Translations under genes and position numbers: made by a program
The notes under the pieces: model-generated
The model's database searches: none
Told to the model about the DNA's origin: nothing
What the model saw: only the letters and a program-made list of their open reading frames with translations
Shown: piece by piece, positions 11,479-23,736 of the stretch
How the letters are laid out: each line of letters opens with the position of its first letter
How positions within the stretch are numbered: the first letter of the stretch is position 1
From: Atriophallophorus winterbourni
Taxonomy: Eukaryota > Platyhelminthes > Trematoda > Plagiorchiida > Microphallidae
Assembly (NCBI GenBank): GCA_013407085.1
Contig: JACCGJ010024065.1
Coordinates: 1 to 64,000, forward strand
Length of the DNA stretch: 64,000 nt
Reading direction: 5' to 3'

Positions 11479-11945
11479 GTTCAAAAAACTTGTTCTCAGT
11501 ATCTGAAACAAGACTTATAAAGGAAGGATAGCTCAACGGAATCTGTTTGACTTTCCATATCGATGAAATAGAGGATACCTTATCCTACTTCACAAAATAT
11601 TCCATACCCCAAACAATCCATTACAGGAATCATTCACTCAAAGGGATGCTATCAATTATCGGGCCCATAAATATCCGTTGGAAATACCTCACTGAAACAT
11701 TAAAATGTATTTTTATTCTTTTCGTGTCTGTTTTACTTGGAACAGTTTACATTTTACCTCTGCTAACTCAACTAACTTGCAATCTAGACGAATTTTATCG
11801 AATTGTTCTTTTCCCGAATACCTATACATCTGTTAATCTAATTGCTTATTTTGATTTATATAAGTATATTTAAATTTTCAGCATCTTATGATTACTGTTA
11901 AGCTTGTTGCTTTTTAGACCATTAAAAACCTTGAATTACTGAACC
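11479..11945 (+). mobile_element. CR1-like LINE 3' end (5'-truncated)
   Basis: Corresponds to 5556-6025 of the copy at 4.3-6.0 kb, with frameshifts: NKTYKGRIAQRNLFDFPY, then HTPNNPLQESFTQRDAINYR, MYFYSFRVCFTWNSLHFTS and the TTAAAAACCTTGAATTAC end. No intact frame. Confidence 0.75.
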
Positions 11946-13544
11946 TGATCTTACTGTCTCCACCTGATGAGGGCAAACAGCCAGAAACCGGTAGTGATGC
12001 GTAAGGAATGGGAATTTGAGCGCCACAATACATTACCTTGAATATCATTATTCCATTGTCTTCCCTGTGATATAATTTTCGGGTTAATAACTAATTTCAA
12101 AATCATAATCTGAAATATATAGAGAAAGGTTTTTAGAACAAAGGTAACAAGAAGAACTGTTTATTAAAGACACAGGCGCACAGAATACGTTGAACAATTA
12201 AACACCAATCCACAGAAAATGAAAACACTCAATGCAAGACAAAAAGCTGAACAAGCAACCCATGGAATGCTGTCTCGCAGCCCCAAGGGGTGCGAGGATT
12301 CCTTCTTTGGAAAACCCTGCTCTATTGGGTTGATCTGGAATTAAAAATCTTCCATCAGTGATTTGACTTCATAATCAATTGCAAACAGCAGGAAATGGTC
12401 GTGAGTGCATGTGGTTGAAATGTATGCAGATGATTATGTTTCACAATTATTCGGTTTAAACGTCATTTTTGTTCAAAGTGAAGATAAATTAATTTCACTG
12501 AGACTCGATACGAATATTTCAATACACCATAAAATATGCACTTGATGGAAATTATTATTTATTTGAACTGACCAAGTGAACGAACCCTCCATGCTTCACT
12601 GGAATGTTCGGTAGACAACTTTTCTAGCTCAGCCGCGTAAAGAATGCCTACGTTTCGAAATCACGTGTTTAAAATCGTTGTCTTGACCTAATACAGACAA
12701 GGTCGGTAAGTCCGTACGATTGAGTGATTAGAGCTAGAGATGACATATGATTAAACATTACTCGGTCTGAGTTAAACAATGAAAACATCGCTAAGGTCGA
12801 TATTACAAGAACAATTCTTCATGGAACCCTGACACCAGAAACGCGTCTTCCAAATTATATGGATCTGTGATATTTTCAATTTGGAAAAATCTAATTATAA
12901 ATGCCTTTTATTTATCTCATCGGTTATTTGTAGAAGTTGAAAAATTTATCAATAACGGTCAGCAGGATCTAAATGTTTGAAACATAATAGATTGCGTATA
13001 ATAGCTAAATCTGATTTCAAAAGAACGGCGTTTGTGTCCTAGACGGGCGGCCATACAGATCAGAGATTTTTATCTTCAAATATACCTTTACGCTAAAACG
13101 AAGGAGCTTAGTGTCAGATATTATGGACTGCGTAGCTTGAATGTGTCCAAATGTAGCATGAGTAACGTGGTTAGGAAACATGCTCTGAACAGACGCTATG
13201 TAGATGTGAGCTACTCATCACCAAAGTGGACTGCGACAAGCTTGTTGCTTTTCTAGTTCAACCATCCTTGAGTCTCATCGAATTTATAATAGTGCATATC
13301 AACGCATCGGAGTTACGAGTAGCGTTTCTGAACTTGCGATTATCAAAAATCAAATGGACGCGTTTAATCTCGAATTGTTCAATCACATTCGTTTGCCAAT
13401 CACATTAGCTATAACATACTCTAGCGACATTACTCCTACAACCAACCTCACAATGATAATTAAAAACCAAATGTTTCCAATGTATCTGGTGACCCGATTG
13501 TGGAAAAAACTCAACAGATAGAAAGATTGATAGAGCAATTCTCG
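11946..13544. other. no gene recognised
   Basis: Begins with one copy of the GAAACCGGT core (11960-11992). The rest is AT-rich with only short frames. Confidence 0.5.
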
Positions 13545-14000
13545 CCTCTCTACTCTAGGGACAGTACGGTTTTACCTCATGTACTTTAAAATGTCGACCA
13601 TTGCCAGCTATTGAATATCTAGATACCCCTCCTATTCTTGATGAGCTCAATAAGGCAATCGACCGCTTAGCGAATGGGACGTCGCTTGGCATTGACCTTG
13701 CGAGTTGGGAAGAACTTGCTTTTGACCGCTCACATTGGAAGCATTGTGTAAGGCGTCGTCTGCAAGCTGAAGAGGAGCAGATACAGCTCTTGGCTGCTGA
13801 ACGTAGATCACGCCGCCGGCGTGAAATTGCTGCAATACAACCGAGTTCTGATTATCGTTGCTAGTGCTGGGGGAAAGATTGTTCCTCCCGAATTAGACTG
13901 TTTAGTCATTCAAAAAGCTGTAGAACATGAACATTCATGCGATTGTGATGTACATTCATGGTCGACATCGGCCGAAGGATGCCAACAACAACATATACAA
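13545..14000 (+). mobile_element. LINE family B copy with internal deletion
   Basis: The 5' part reads LPAIEYLDTPPILDELNKAI, then DRLANGTSLGID (the linker before the RT domain). It runs in frame straight into LASWEELAFDRSHWKHCVRR and RSRRRREIAAIQPSSDYRC (the C-terminal end). The whole RT domain is missing. The finger that follows is broken by TAG after DYRC. The end is GTCGACATCGGCC...CAACAACA. Confidence 0.75.
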
Positions 14001-16660
14001 ATTACAAATGTTTAGGTCATATCCGTTAGTAAAAATAAATCTGAGATATTACAACATCAAAAGTCATTGAATTGACCGAGATTCTTTCAAGAAATGCTGA
14101 ACTGAAACAATCAACTCTAGACTTGGATCAATAAATGCTTCAGTTTGGGAGAAAGCGATGCTTTCCTGATGAACATTTGCTGCACTGCTATTCCTCGCTT
14201 CTTGTTTTCAAGTAAAATTTCATTTATTGAATTTTACTCGAAAAAGAAGTTAACTTAACCATTCTAAACGCTTTGGACACAATCTAACATAAATAGCATC
14301 TAATAGCAACCGTCCTTATCTCAAATATTCAGGTTGTTCATAACAATTTACACACGGTTATCGAAATTTAGGATTACTTAAAATTTTATTTATTCCTGCG
14401 TCCTTGTACAGCTGAGTAAAAGAGATTTCACTAAAAATCCAGAAATTGGTTTGGAGTATTAACAGAAGAGTGGTTCCATCTAGTTTCAGAGAATCAAATA
14501 CGAAAATGGCTGTAAATTTGATATATAGATATGATATCTTGGGACCGTCACTATATGTAGAATATGAATACCATTACTATGGAAGACGACCATTTTCAAT
14601 TGGTGAGACAAGCTAAAACAGCATATTGCCTGTCAGCTTCAGTTCAAATATGGTTGAAGTTCGCTGATGTGCTTGTTGTTGTTGTTGGCCTCCTTCGGTC
14701 GATGTCGACCATGGATGTACATCACAATCGCATGAATGCTCAAGTTTTGCAGCTTTTTAAATGACTAAACAGTCCGATTCGGGAGGAACAATTTCTCCCG
14801 CAGCGCTGGCAACGAAAGTCAGAACTCGGTTGTATTGCGTCAGTTGCACCCCGGCGGCTTGATCTGCTCTCAGCAGTCAAGAGCTGTATCTGCTTCTCCC
14901 CAGCTTGCAGACGACGCATTACACAGTGCCTCCAATGTGAGCGGTCAAGAGCAAGTTCTTCCTAACTCGCTGGGTCAATGCCAATAGCTTTCATATCTCT
15001 TTTGAAAACGTCTGTGTACCGCAAGTGCTTATCTAATCAATATTTAATCAGGTTTTACGATCACACAATTTGTTAATAATATACAAGTTTTATCCCAGTA
15101 ACAACCAGAATAATTGCGATTTCCACCTGTAATTCCACCATACACCCAAGTAATTAAAAAAAACGATTGATTATGTTAGTAATAACCAGTGTAAACATAT
15201 CGTATTAAACGCAACATTGTTATTTCAAACAAACCGCCAAAGCACGGATCGATAATAACCAGGATCCGTTGGAGCAGTGTTCAGTTTGACGATTTTAATT
15301 GGCTAATCGTTTTTCCAATTCCACTAAATCGAGTTGGCAGATTGGATTGATTGAATTCATGCAAATTTCACGGGCCGATTGACGTCCGACCATTGCACAT
15401 GGTTAGTCAAAACAACAGAGAGAGCGAGAAAATTGTGATGACGCTGTCTATTTCACGTGATACAATGGCTCCGCTTACTTTAAACTGGTCAACTAGTGAA
15501 ACGTTGACGAATTTTACATCTGAATTAACTTGCCGGTTAATTGCGGATCAATTGAAAACATAGTCGTAAACACGCGCGAATTGTAAACGGAACAAGTCGC
15601 GGAGTATCATCATGTTTGCCAAACAGGTTCGTGTAAAGCGAGTTAAGATGTTTATGGTTTTGTGATTGACAGTATTCGTACATCGATTGATATTGCTTGC
15701 AACGAAACAGACGAAACATTTATAGAATCGCCATAATTTCAGAGTTTTAGTAAACAGGCGGAGCACTTGTACCGGAGAATTGGGGTTCTGGATCTCACAA
15801 TTTTGAAAAGCATTGCACAAAACTGCGATGGTTATTTCAGGCTCATTCTTCACTTGAGGAATTCAAGTTTATGTCAAGTGCAGTCAGACTGACAAAGCGA
15901 GGTGCACTCGTTGTTTAGTCCAACAGGATTGCGAATGTGGTGGTGTCGAGCGAACAACAGTTGGTCAATATCATGGGTGCAATCGCGTGACCATTACGTG
16001 TTGTATGGATCCGTCAGTAAGCTTCATGTACATACGACGCTATCTGAACTTGAAACAACAGAAGGATGTTGTGTTTGTCAAGTTGTTTGCTTCTTTCCAG
16101 ACGGATGCTGATGCAGTATCAATTGTAACATCTTCTAAATGTTTGTTCATTCATTCAAGGATGCACATAGCTTCACAATTACAACATCATAGTAAATATT
16201 CGTTCACGTAAAAGAAATAACAAATAGTCATGTAATGTCACGTATAGTCCAGTTAAATACATAACGCAAGTGTCTTCAAATTGTTATACAACAAATACGA
16301 GTCTAAATTTCGAATGAACGTTTCAACGGTGGGAGCCATGACAAGAGTTTCGGGGAGGGCATTCCAAAGAAAACAGTCACGTACACAATACAATTATCAA
16401 CGACAGCTGATACGGTAGTGGGGAATTTGTAGTGCCGCTGAGTGGCTGCATGTATGTTGTGACTCACGGTATTTGAATAAATGTTCAAAAGGATAATATG
16501 GAGTATTTCATATTTTGTATGTTTGTATCACATCACTTCGAAGGCTTCTTTGAACTGAAGTGGCGAGTCTCAGATTCTGCAATCGTTCCTCGTACGTTAG
16601 TTTCCCAAAAACACTCACGAGTTTGGTTTAACGATGGTATAACTTATAAAGCAATAGTAT
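14000..16660. other. unassigned sequence around a LINE B end (14000-14664, 15033-16660)
   Basis: No exon could be supported. Short frames exist (minus 15548-15853, plus 15987-16211), but they carry no recognisable domain and no clear splice sites. Confidence 0.45.
14665..15032 (-). mobile_element. LINE family B, 3' end
   Basis: Reverse-strand match to the B terminus. The family end TTGTTGTTGTTGGCCTCCTTC lies at 14668, followed by the finger-coding block and by the ctcctccccagcttgc-type and gagcggtcaagagcaag blocks. It is 5'-truncated near 15032 after the tgtaccgcaagtg block. Frames are broken. Confidence 0.78.
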
Positions 16661-17835
16661 ATCCGTTTTTAACCAGGGTGACAAGCTTGTGATGCATGCT
16701 CCATGGTTTGAATTAGGTAGATTTCAATGATGGCGGGCAACATTCCAGTCGAGATGGTTGTGAAAATCCGTCGCAACATACCTAGAAGCTTGGAAGCACG
16801 CTTGTAGATGATCTCATAATCCACGCAGTTCTTTACACTGTCGCATACCCAGAATCTAAGATCACTTTTCGACACGGTCCAGCTCAAAATCGTCTGCTCA
16901 GTGTTATTGGTACAGGAATGGCTTACCAATTTGCAGTAACTTGCCTTTGGAAACATAGAATGGTAGCTTATTCCTTACCGACCATTCCTGGAGAGCGACT
17001 AAATCATTTTGCAGCTGTTCACAGTTCACCGTCGATTTTATCCGCGTCCAAATTTTAATATCATCAGCACAGAGAGCGTCTCTGGTAAGTCGTTCATTAA
17101 AATTAAAAAAATTACTGTCCGAAGATAGAACTTTTTGGTACGCCACTAGAGTCATCGATCAACCGTGATTGTACCCCGTTGATTCTAACGATTGACTTGC
17201 GCCCAGTGAGGTAACTTTCAAGACTTACTAGTAGCTGTCCGTTGTTTAAACTATTCACTTAATGGTTCACACAGCTGCTGGTCACAGGATTTCGGTACAG
17301 AGGGTGTGATTCCGTCCGCTCCACCGGATTTCCTAGGGTTCATTCCACACAAATGTTGTTGTATAATCACTGGATTGATCTCAATTTCAGTCAGTTGTTG
17401 CGTCACAGTTGATGTCGGTAATTCTTCAGTCGATCTGATCGTTAACGGACTAAATACTATAGCATAAAATTGATCGAGAGCTTCAGCTGTTTCCTTTCCT
17501 GAGACTGTTAATCCATTGTCAGTAAGCACAGGGAACGCCCGATCGAGCATTGGCAATCCGATATTAATTTAGGATTTCTTTCCATTTTCAAAGACAGAAA
17601 GCAATGGAAATTTTGCTTGAGTGTTCAATTTGTTTCGAATTCTGTAAAATTGTTTCCAAGAAGCATCAGTCCTGGTATATCTGTGTTGAAGCCAAGCAGA
17701 GTGCCTTTGCCCTATCCATTTTTCTTGCGACTTCGGCACTAAAATCGAAAGTCCCTTGCCCGTTGTACAGCAACTAATCGTGAATTCTGATATATGTTTG
17801 ACTGAAGTCTTTCTGCGACTATGTTGCAACGGGCT
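16660..17835 (-). mobile_element. CR1-like LINE fragment, RT region with deletion
   Basis: Minus-strand pieces in order: DASWKQFYRIRNKLNTQAKF (linker), LTVSGKETAEALDQFYAIVF, then MNPRKSGGADGITPSVPKSC. After a gap come RINGVQSRLIDDSSGVPKS, WTRIKSTVNCEQLQNDLVAL and YKRASKLLGMLRRIFTTIST. RT motifs between the SGGADG block and SSGVP are lost, and the palm FADD is degraded. There is no 3' tail; it stops near 16660. Confidence 0.75.
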
Positions 17836-18378
17836 TCGGTGTTGTGACAGTCAAGCACTCGCCAATTTACTAACCCAAGCTCTTCACGTCAACTCGCTTA
17901 GTTGATCCTTCTTATCAATGATACGTTTTTATTTACTTACCATTGAATAATTAAAGAAAGAGTTATATTGGCACTGCTGATACCGCATAAAGTTCGCGTA
18001 CTACTACGATTTATCCTGTCACGTAGAGCACTATGCAAAAAACGTAGTCAAAATCTGCTCAACTACTTTTAAAAAATGTTTTCTGAAATGTTTCGTCATT
18101 TGTTCTACTTGTGAAAATAGCCAAACTTGATCAATCAACGTGTGTAGGCTCTTTACAAAGCCGATACGTTCATATTCAGCTCCATTGTGTGTACATTGCA
18201 TTGCCTACGCAGACTCAAATAAGTCTAAATATACGCATAATGTTACCCGTTATTTAATCTAATAAAAATCGCGCACATTTTGCTGATGGTTAATTTTAGA
18301 AATGCGTGCAAAGTTTCGCTGTCTGCTTTAAATACAGTCTGATTAGTAGTGCGTATATGAATACTTTTAATCACTGTT

Positions 18379-18481
18379 AGTCGTAGATCACGCCGTCGGC
18401 ATGCCACTGCCGCCATTCGTCCGACTACTGTCTATCGTTGTAGCCTTGTACGGGAGAGATTGCTTCTCCCGAATCAGACTG
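18379..18481 (+). mobile_element. LINE family B short fragment
   Basis: About 100 bases matching the finger-coding end of B (cgtagatcacgccgtcggc ... gagattgcttctcccgaatc). It is cut off where a CR1-like end begins, at about 18490. Confidence 0.6.
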
Positions 18482-18489
18482 CTACTAGC

Positions 18490-19023
18490 CTATTCTAGGA
18501 TATGCCGCACACGCCTGGACACCATGGCTCCAAAAGGACATCTTACTTCTACATCGCATATATCGGAGAGCAACTAAGCTTGTCATTGGACTCGAAAATA
18601 TACTATTCGCCGTGCAACTCAGACAACTTGGGCTGAGGACACAATGGAGAATGCGGGGTGATATCCTCCTCGCATACAAAATACTTACTACTGTTTACCA
18701 CCCCCTGGACTTATTATTCTATCTTCGAAGTTCCAGTAACAGTCGTGGTCATAGTTGCTGGTTGGAAATACCAAATCCAAACGGAACTGACACAGGTATT
18801 TTTATTCGGTGCGTCTGTGCTTTGTTTGGAATCCTCTACGTGCCGATTTGGTAAGCTCAAGCATTTTATCTATATTCAAATCGAAACTTGACGATTATAT
18901 GTGAGCTAATCCGAATTTTTCCCCAAATTAATATATATATATATTTGTGCCTAAAGTTCCACTCTATGATTATTGTAAATTTAATTGCTTGTTCAACCAT
19001 AAATCTTGAATCTTGAATCTTGC
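18490..19023 (+). mobile_element. CR1-like LINE (family A) 3' end
   Basis: Close relative of 1825-2250: WTPWLQKDILLLHRIYRRAT, then MRGDILLAYKILTTVYHPLD and a frameshifted RGHSCWLEIPNPN...FIRCVCALFGIL. After a (TA)n tract it ends with the 3' UTR seen at 3501-3582 and a TCTTGAA tail near 19005-19023. This intact UTR shows what was interrupted in the 2.3-3.5 kb copy. Confidence 0.8.
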
Positions 19024-19314
19024 ATAGTTATTCTAAATACCGTTGATCAAGAAACTGATATTCACTTATGATGTACTACATCTATGGCCGATATCGATTG
19101 ATTGAGCCAAACATAGGAATTCTTGTGATGGTGGTAGCCATTGGTGCCTCGTATACGTATGCCACATAGGTAAAGCATACATAAGGAAGAGAATGAAACT
19201 TGTTCGCAAGCTACATTCAAGGATTCAGGGATCAATGATTAAATTGCGATTATTTTACTGCACCACAGGATTACGTTATTAAGGATAATGTGAAAAATTA
19301 TGGAGTCAAGAATC

Positions 19315-20010
19315 AGAAATTTATATTAAAAAGCCTGTATCTGTGCAACATCATAGGAGAATAAATATATTACAAAACATTGAGCACTAGGAAGACCGAC
19401 GGTTTTGCATTTAGAAAAACATTTTGTTGGGATAAATATAGTGTGAAGTTGCTCAATTAAGTTATATAAACTGGTTGTAGGGTAAAATTTCTAATAATAT
19501 TTAGTTTGTTAATGAGAATTCTTTCACTAGATGATTGTGAAACGTCTCACGGTAAGAAGTTCCATGAGAAACAAACGCGCACCTAATAGAAGAACCGACG
19601 ACAGTTTCGATGAGAATGTGGAATATACATGTCATGAGTGTGTGGTATGGCTCGAGTAACGACAAAATGGATGCCTCAGAGGATGAATATTTAATTTCAG
19701 TATTTTATAGGGGATGATTAAATCCAATCGAACCCGCGTATCCAAATCCAGTTGCATGATTCGACCCTTATATGGGGGGTTGCGAAGTCAGCCCACCATT
19801 TTAGTTGCTCTGTGATAAATCCTCTATAGCATCTTGATGTCCTTTTATAGCCATGGTGCTCAAGCTTGCACTGAGTAATCTATTTCTGGGGTAATATACT
19901 TATATAGGATCAAGGGGAATTTTTCAAGGTAAAAACGTCCAATAATACGTCGCAGCATACCTAGCACGCGGCTTGCTGGGTTGTACACGGCTTCGCGTTG
20001 CATGCCGTTC
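19315..20010 (-). mobile_element. CR1-like LINE 3' end, same subfamily as 10541-11478
   Basis: Colinear nucleotide similarity with 10600-11290. Both contain caaacgcgc blocks, a ttagttgctctgtgataaatcct block and a catacctagca-x-g-x-ggct block, in the same order. Coding frames are destroyed. Confidence 0.65.
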
Positions 20011-20029
20011 TTCAGACTTTCATAGTATA

Positions 20030-20340
20030 TAACGAGTGAACTATATCAAATATATTGTTCATGAGTTATGTTCGTCTGCATATTTAAGTCCAATTTTACT
20101 TTGAATATCACCATGCCAGGGGAGTGCATCACATGTTGAGGTTGGGAATTCCAGAAAAATATAGGACTTATGGCACAGATGTCATCGACAGATGAAAATG
20201 GATAAAGCATGATCGGGTGTCACTTTCTCACCACACAGACACAATTCTATAGGTAAGAATCATTTCGCGCCGTATCCTTCTTTGTGCAAAGTTACATATA
20301 CCCAGACGTCGCAAGCTTGCAGTTTACGGAACATTGCGAA
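20030..20340 (-). mobile_element. CR1-like LINE C-terminal fragment
   Basis: The minus strand contains RRIRREMILTYRIVSVW, the RRRIRGDLI-x-TYKI segment of CR1 ORF2, with frameshifts on both sides. It is a separate insertion from the one just to its left. Confidence 0.5.
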
Positions 20341-20344
20341 GACA

Positions 20345-22790
20345 CCCCCCTAAATTTTTCGCTTTATTAAATATTTTATCGAAGATAGTAATAACTTTTC
20401 GTCACCAAATGCAAACAAACTGCCTTCGAACGGTCCACAGCATACAACTAGCAAGAGAATTTCTTCAATTACTGTAGATAAATCAAAAAGAAATCTTTTT
20501 CGCTTTAATTAATGACAATCTTTTGCATTGATTTTGAAAGCATACATTCTAAAAATTCACAAATTGCTTATAACATGAATGTCGCTTTGAATCTCGAGTA
20601 CCTTGACTTCTAAACTGGTTCCAGTCTTTGGTTACTGCAAAATACCACCATACTACCGTCTCAAATTATGAATAGTGTACGAGTTGGCGATAAAACAGCC
20701 CATCTTGGGATCTGATACTATGATACCTGCAAAGCCTAGCCTTTGTTTCCAAACAGCATTCTCAATGCGAACTGTACAGTTCCATTGCAATATAATCATT
20801 TGTGCCGATATGTTGTTCAGAGTTGTCTTTGTTGGGTATTTTTCATAATGCGAACGTTTGCTGACGTTTTCTTCGAACCGGAAATGGTGGGCTAAACAAA
20901 ACACGAGACTGCAATTAATCGGAAGGTGAACCGATACAGCTTGAGTTGCTTCTGCCACGTTTTACAGATGCTGGACAAGCGAATTTCGAAATGGATCTTA
21001 ATGCGATGTTACATTCCGATTGGCGTAGATCCCGTGGTGGTCAAACCTGGCATAAACAGCTAGAGACCTTGTTTAATAACCCATCCAAAGTCAGTGCAGC
21101 ACTTCTTCCATGCTGGAGTCCAGCAATCAGATATCACAGTGGCTATTTACGCCCTCGGGGAGATCTATTAGTTGCGGTTAGCTGATTCTTGTATGGTGTC
21201 AATTGGAGTGAGCATGAAAGCCAACCATGATACACAGAGAAATGAAAGTTGCAAGAAGGCTACGTCCTGATTTTGCTCTACTCGTTCACGAAACTTCATT
21301 GAATGCATATTCCATTCAAAGTGGACAATTCGTCCCAGCTTGTTTGTACTTACTATTCAAGATTCCGTAGCTATTTAGGTCACGCTCTTACCTATGTTAT
21401 ACGATTTTTCGTGGTTGTATGGCTGTTAAGTATCGGGCATATGCTGTCTCTGATGATCATGATGATAGAAAGTGAACAATGAGTCCTACCCTTGATTATT
21501 TACAGCTGTGATAGGCTGAACGAAGCGCTCTGCTCGAATCTAGTCTTTGACGTGAACAAAAATCACTGCTGAAATACTAAGCGCGGAGTAAAATCGAGTC
21601 ACTCATTTTGATACAGTCTTCAAGCCGTGAAACGATATAAGGCATCAGCAAGGACATGTATGTGCCTCAAACCAGTTGTTGTGTGTTTCTTTATTAGGAT
21701 AAAGTATTTTGAAATCCTTTTCTTTTCTTTCATGTCCTGGTTTGGCAGAGCGATACTGCCCTGATATTTTAGTAAGTAGTGGTGTGACCAATATTCATCT
21801 CAATCATCACTGAAGATTAAAGTTACCTTCCAAAACCGCCAATTCATTCAGTAACAACTGTGAAGATGTCACATAATTCAGGCTACGTAAAATATTCATT
21901 AACTCTCTAATGAGGCAACGCAACTATACACACTTTACACACCATTGCAGTCAAGAACACGCGTATTTTAACTGGTCCTTATTAAAATTTTGAAATCTTT
22001 TCACGAATAATGGAATTCAATCAGAATCAATCATTTCCTGTTCTCAATCCCCTACACCTTCAGCGCTTGATCTACTAAAAAAATTTTCACATGAACATGT
22101 TAATAGTTTAAAGTAGAAGTGCTAAATTTAATGAACTGATGAAAGTCTGGTATCGACAATCATAGAAGGAGCGCTACTAGTTTCTCCTTCTAACTATCAC
22201 CTTCAATCTGACGGAGCGAAAACTTAGCTAAAAAGTGTTCTAAACCAAATGCCTATAAATTGGCGGCATGTTGGTTCACCAAATTTAGGACAGCCCTTGT
22301 TTTAACATGTATGAAAACAACACATTGTACGTTGTACGTTGTACCATCGTTTAATCAATGCCACCTATACATTATTTGAAGCAGCGAAAGATTGAAAATG
22401 TTTATTCGAATGTAGCTCTAAATTCACGTTTACAAACGGACATAATTAAGAATAACTAGCAATAGAAAACAATACATTCGGTATCAACGAGTTGCGATGT
22501 TCAAAAAAACAAACAAAATAATCGATTGATTGTGGGTCAATCGGTGAATCGGTTAGATTTGACCCGTGTTTAGCTACTGCTCATATTCACGCACGTGACC
22601 TATATTCACTGAGTGGGTCTTTTATTAGACACGTGATTTCGTTGTAGAAAACTTTCGGAAAGTGGTTTTAAATTTCCTCACATTACACCAATTGTTTCGA
22701 AGCCCATTGAACCTGACCGAGTTCTCTCTTTCGGATAAAGACAAACAGTCTAAAGCCAAACCCGCCGATGTACTACTATGACCACATTCC
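20345..22790. other. no gene recognised apart from the repeat at 21240-21390
   Basis: AT-rich. The plus frame 20946-21185 resembles the tail of a LINE ORF (GGQTWHKQLETLFNNPSKVS) but is too worn to assign. Confidence 0.45.
21240..21390 (-). repeat. dispersed repeat, inverted partner of 25310-25480
   Basis: Shares ctactcgttcacgaaac, gattccgtagctattta and cttgtttgt blocks, in the same order, with the reverse complement of 25310-25480. The preceding open frame at 20946-21185 (RRSRGGQTWHKQLETLFNN) may be a worn LINE end. Family not recognised. Confidence 0.6.
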
Positions 22791-22794
22791 TCTG

Positions 22795-23108
22795 TTGTTC
22801 TTGTTGTTTTTGGCTTCCTTCGGTTGATGTCGACCATGGATGTACATCATGTTCTACAGCTTTTTGAATGACTAAACAGTCCGATTCGGGAGAAACAATC
22901 TCTCCCGCAGCACTTGCAACAATGGTCAGAACTCGGTTGTAGGGCGTCAGTTGCACGCCGGCGGCGTGATCTGCGTCCAGCAGCCAAGAGCTGTATCTGA
23001 TCCTCCCCAGCTTGCAGACAACACTTTACACAATGACTGTAATATGAGCGGTCAAGAGCAAGTTCTTCCCAACTTGCAGGGTTAATGCCAAGAGCTTTTA
23101 TATCTCTA
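22795..23108 (-). mobile_element. LINE family B, 3' end
   Basis: Reverse-strand B terminus: the tail-side TTGTTGTTTTTGGCTTCCTTC end, the gattcgggagaaacaatctc finger block, gcgtgatctgcgtccagcag, then gagcggtcaagagcaag. It is 5'-truncated near 23108. It sits about 200 bases beyond the ATPase poly(A) signal. Confidence 0.75.
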
Positions 23109-23305
23109 GATTACAATAAACGACATTATTCCCGACTGAAAATTGTAAAACGCATCGACCCACACACAGTTGTTAGCATAATTGTTCATGAGACGAACGC
23201 CTATCCCTGTCAAAGGTCACACTAATTGACAACCAACACTCAAGCACGCAGTGCAACAACAAAACAAACAACAATTAGTGAAAATGAAGATCAGTTTGCA
23301 CATAT

Positions 23306-23311
23306 TTTATT
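23306..23311 (-). promoter_or_regulatory. poly(A) signal AATAAA for the Na+/K+-ATPase beta gene
   Basis: AATAAA on the minus strand about 205 bases after the stop codon. It is the first canonical hexamer seen downstream, so the 3' UTR is probably about 220-230 bases. Confidence 0.6.
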
Positions 23312-23516
23312 CACTATGAATCGAAACGTGATAGCGATCTCGCGGCGAAGAGACCACTTCAAATTGATTGGTAAAAATACAAAAGTTTGCTTTGAGCGAA
23401 ATGATTCGTAAGAGAACAGAAATTAATCAATCAATCAATCGATCAATCAAATAACACAGTGCTACACATAGCGAGCAAACCTGCTACATCTATTCAGGGC
23501 GCGGTCCGGGTTGCAC

Positions 23517-23736
23517 TCATGGCTTGCGCGTCGCGTTGTTGTACGTGAAACCTTCCGGCATGCCATCCACAGCGATCTCGAATGTGACTGAGGAGTGGTC
23601 GGTGGCCAAGCCGTAGATTTTACAATCGACCATGACCAGCGTGCTCTCTGCGATGTCCGGGAATTGGACACCAACAATCGGCGTGTGATAGCCGGGTTGA
23701 TTGATGTATGGGAAATACAAGTTCGGTATCACGCCG
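23517..23736 (-). CDS. Na+/K+-ATPase beta, terminal exon with stop
   Basis: Acceptor ..tgacacag. It encodes 72 residues and a TGA stop. Family signatures are LYFPYINQPGY, PIVGVQFPDI and MVDCKIYGLA (Cys262), followed by VTFEIAVDG, the C-terminal immunoglobulin-like strands of the beta subunit. It is noticeably more GC-rich than the flanks, as expected for coding sequence here. A C-terminal N-A-T site (near 291) lies six residues before the end. Confidence 0.93.
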
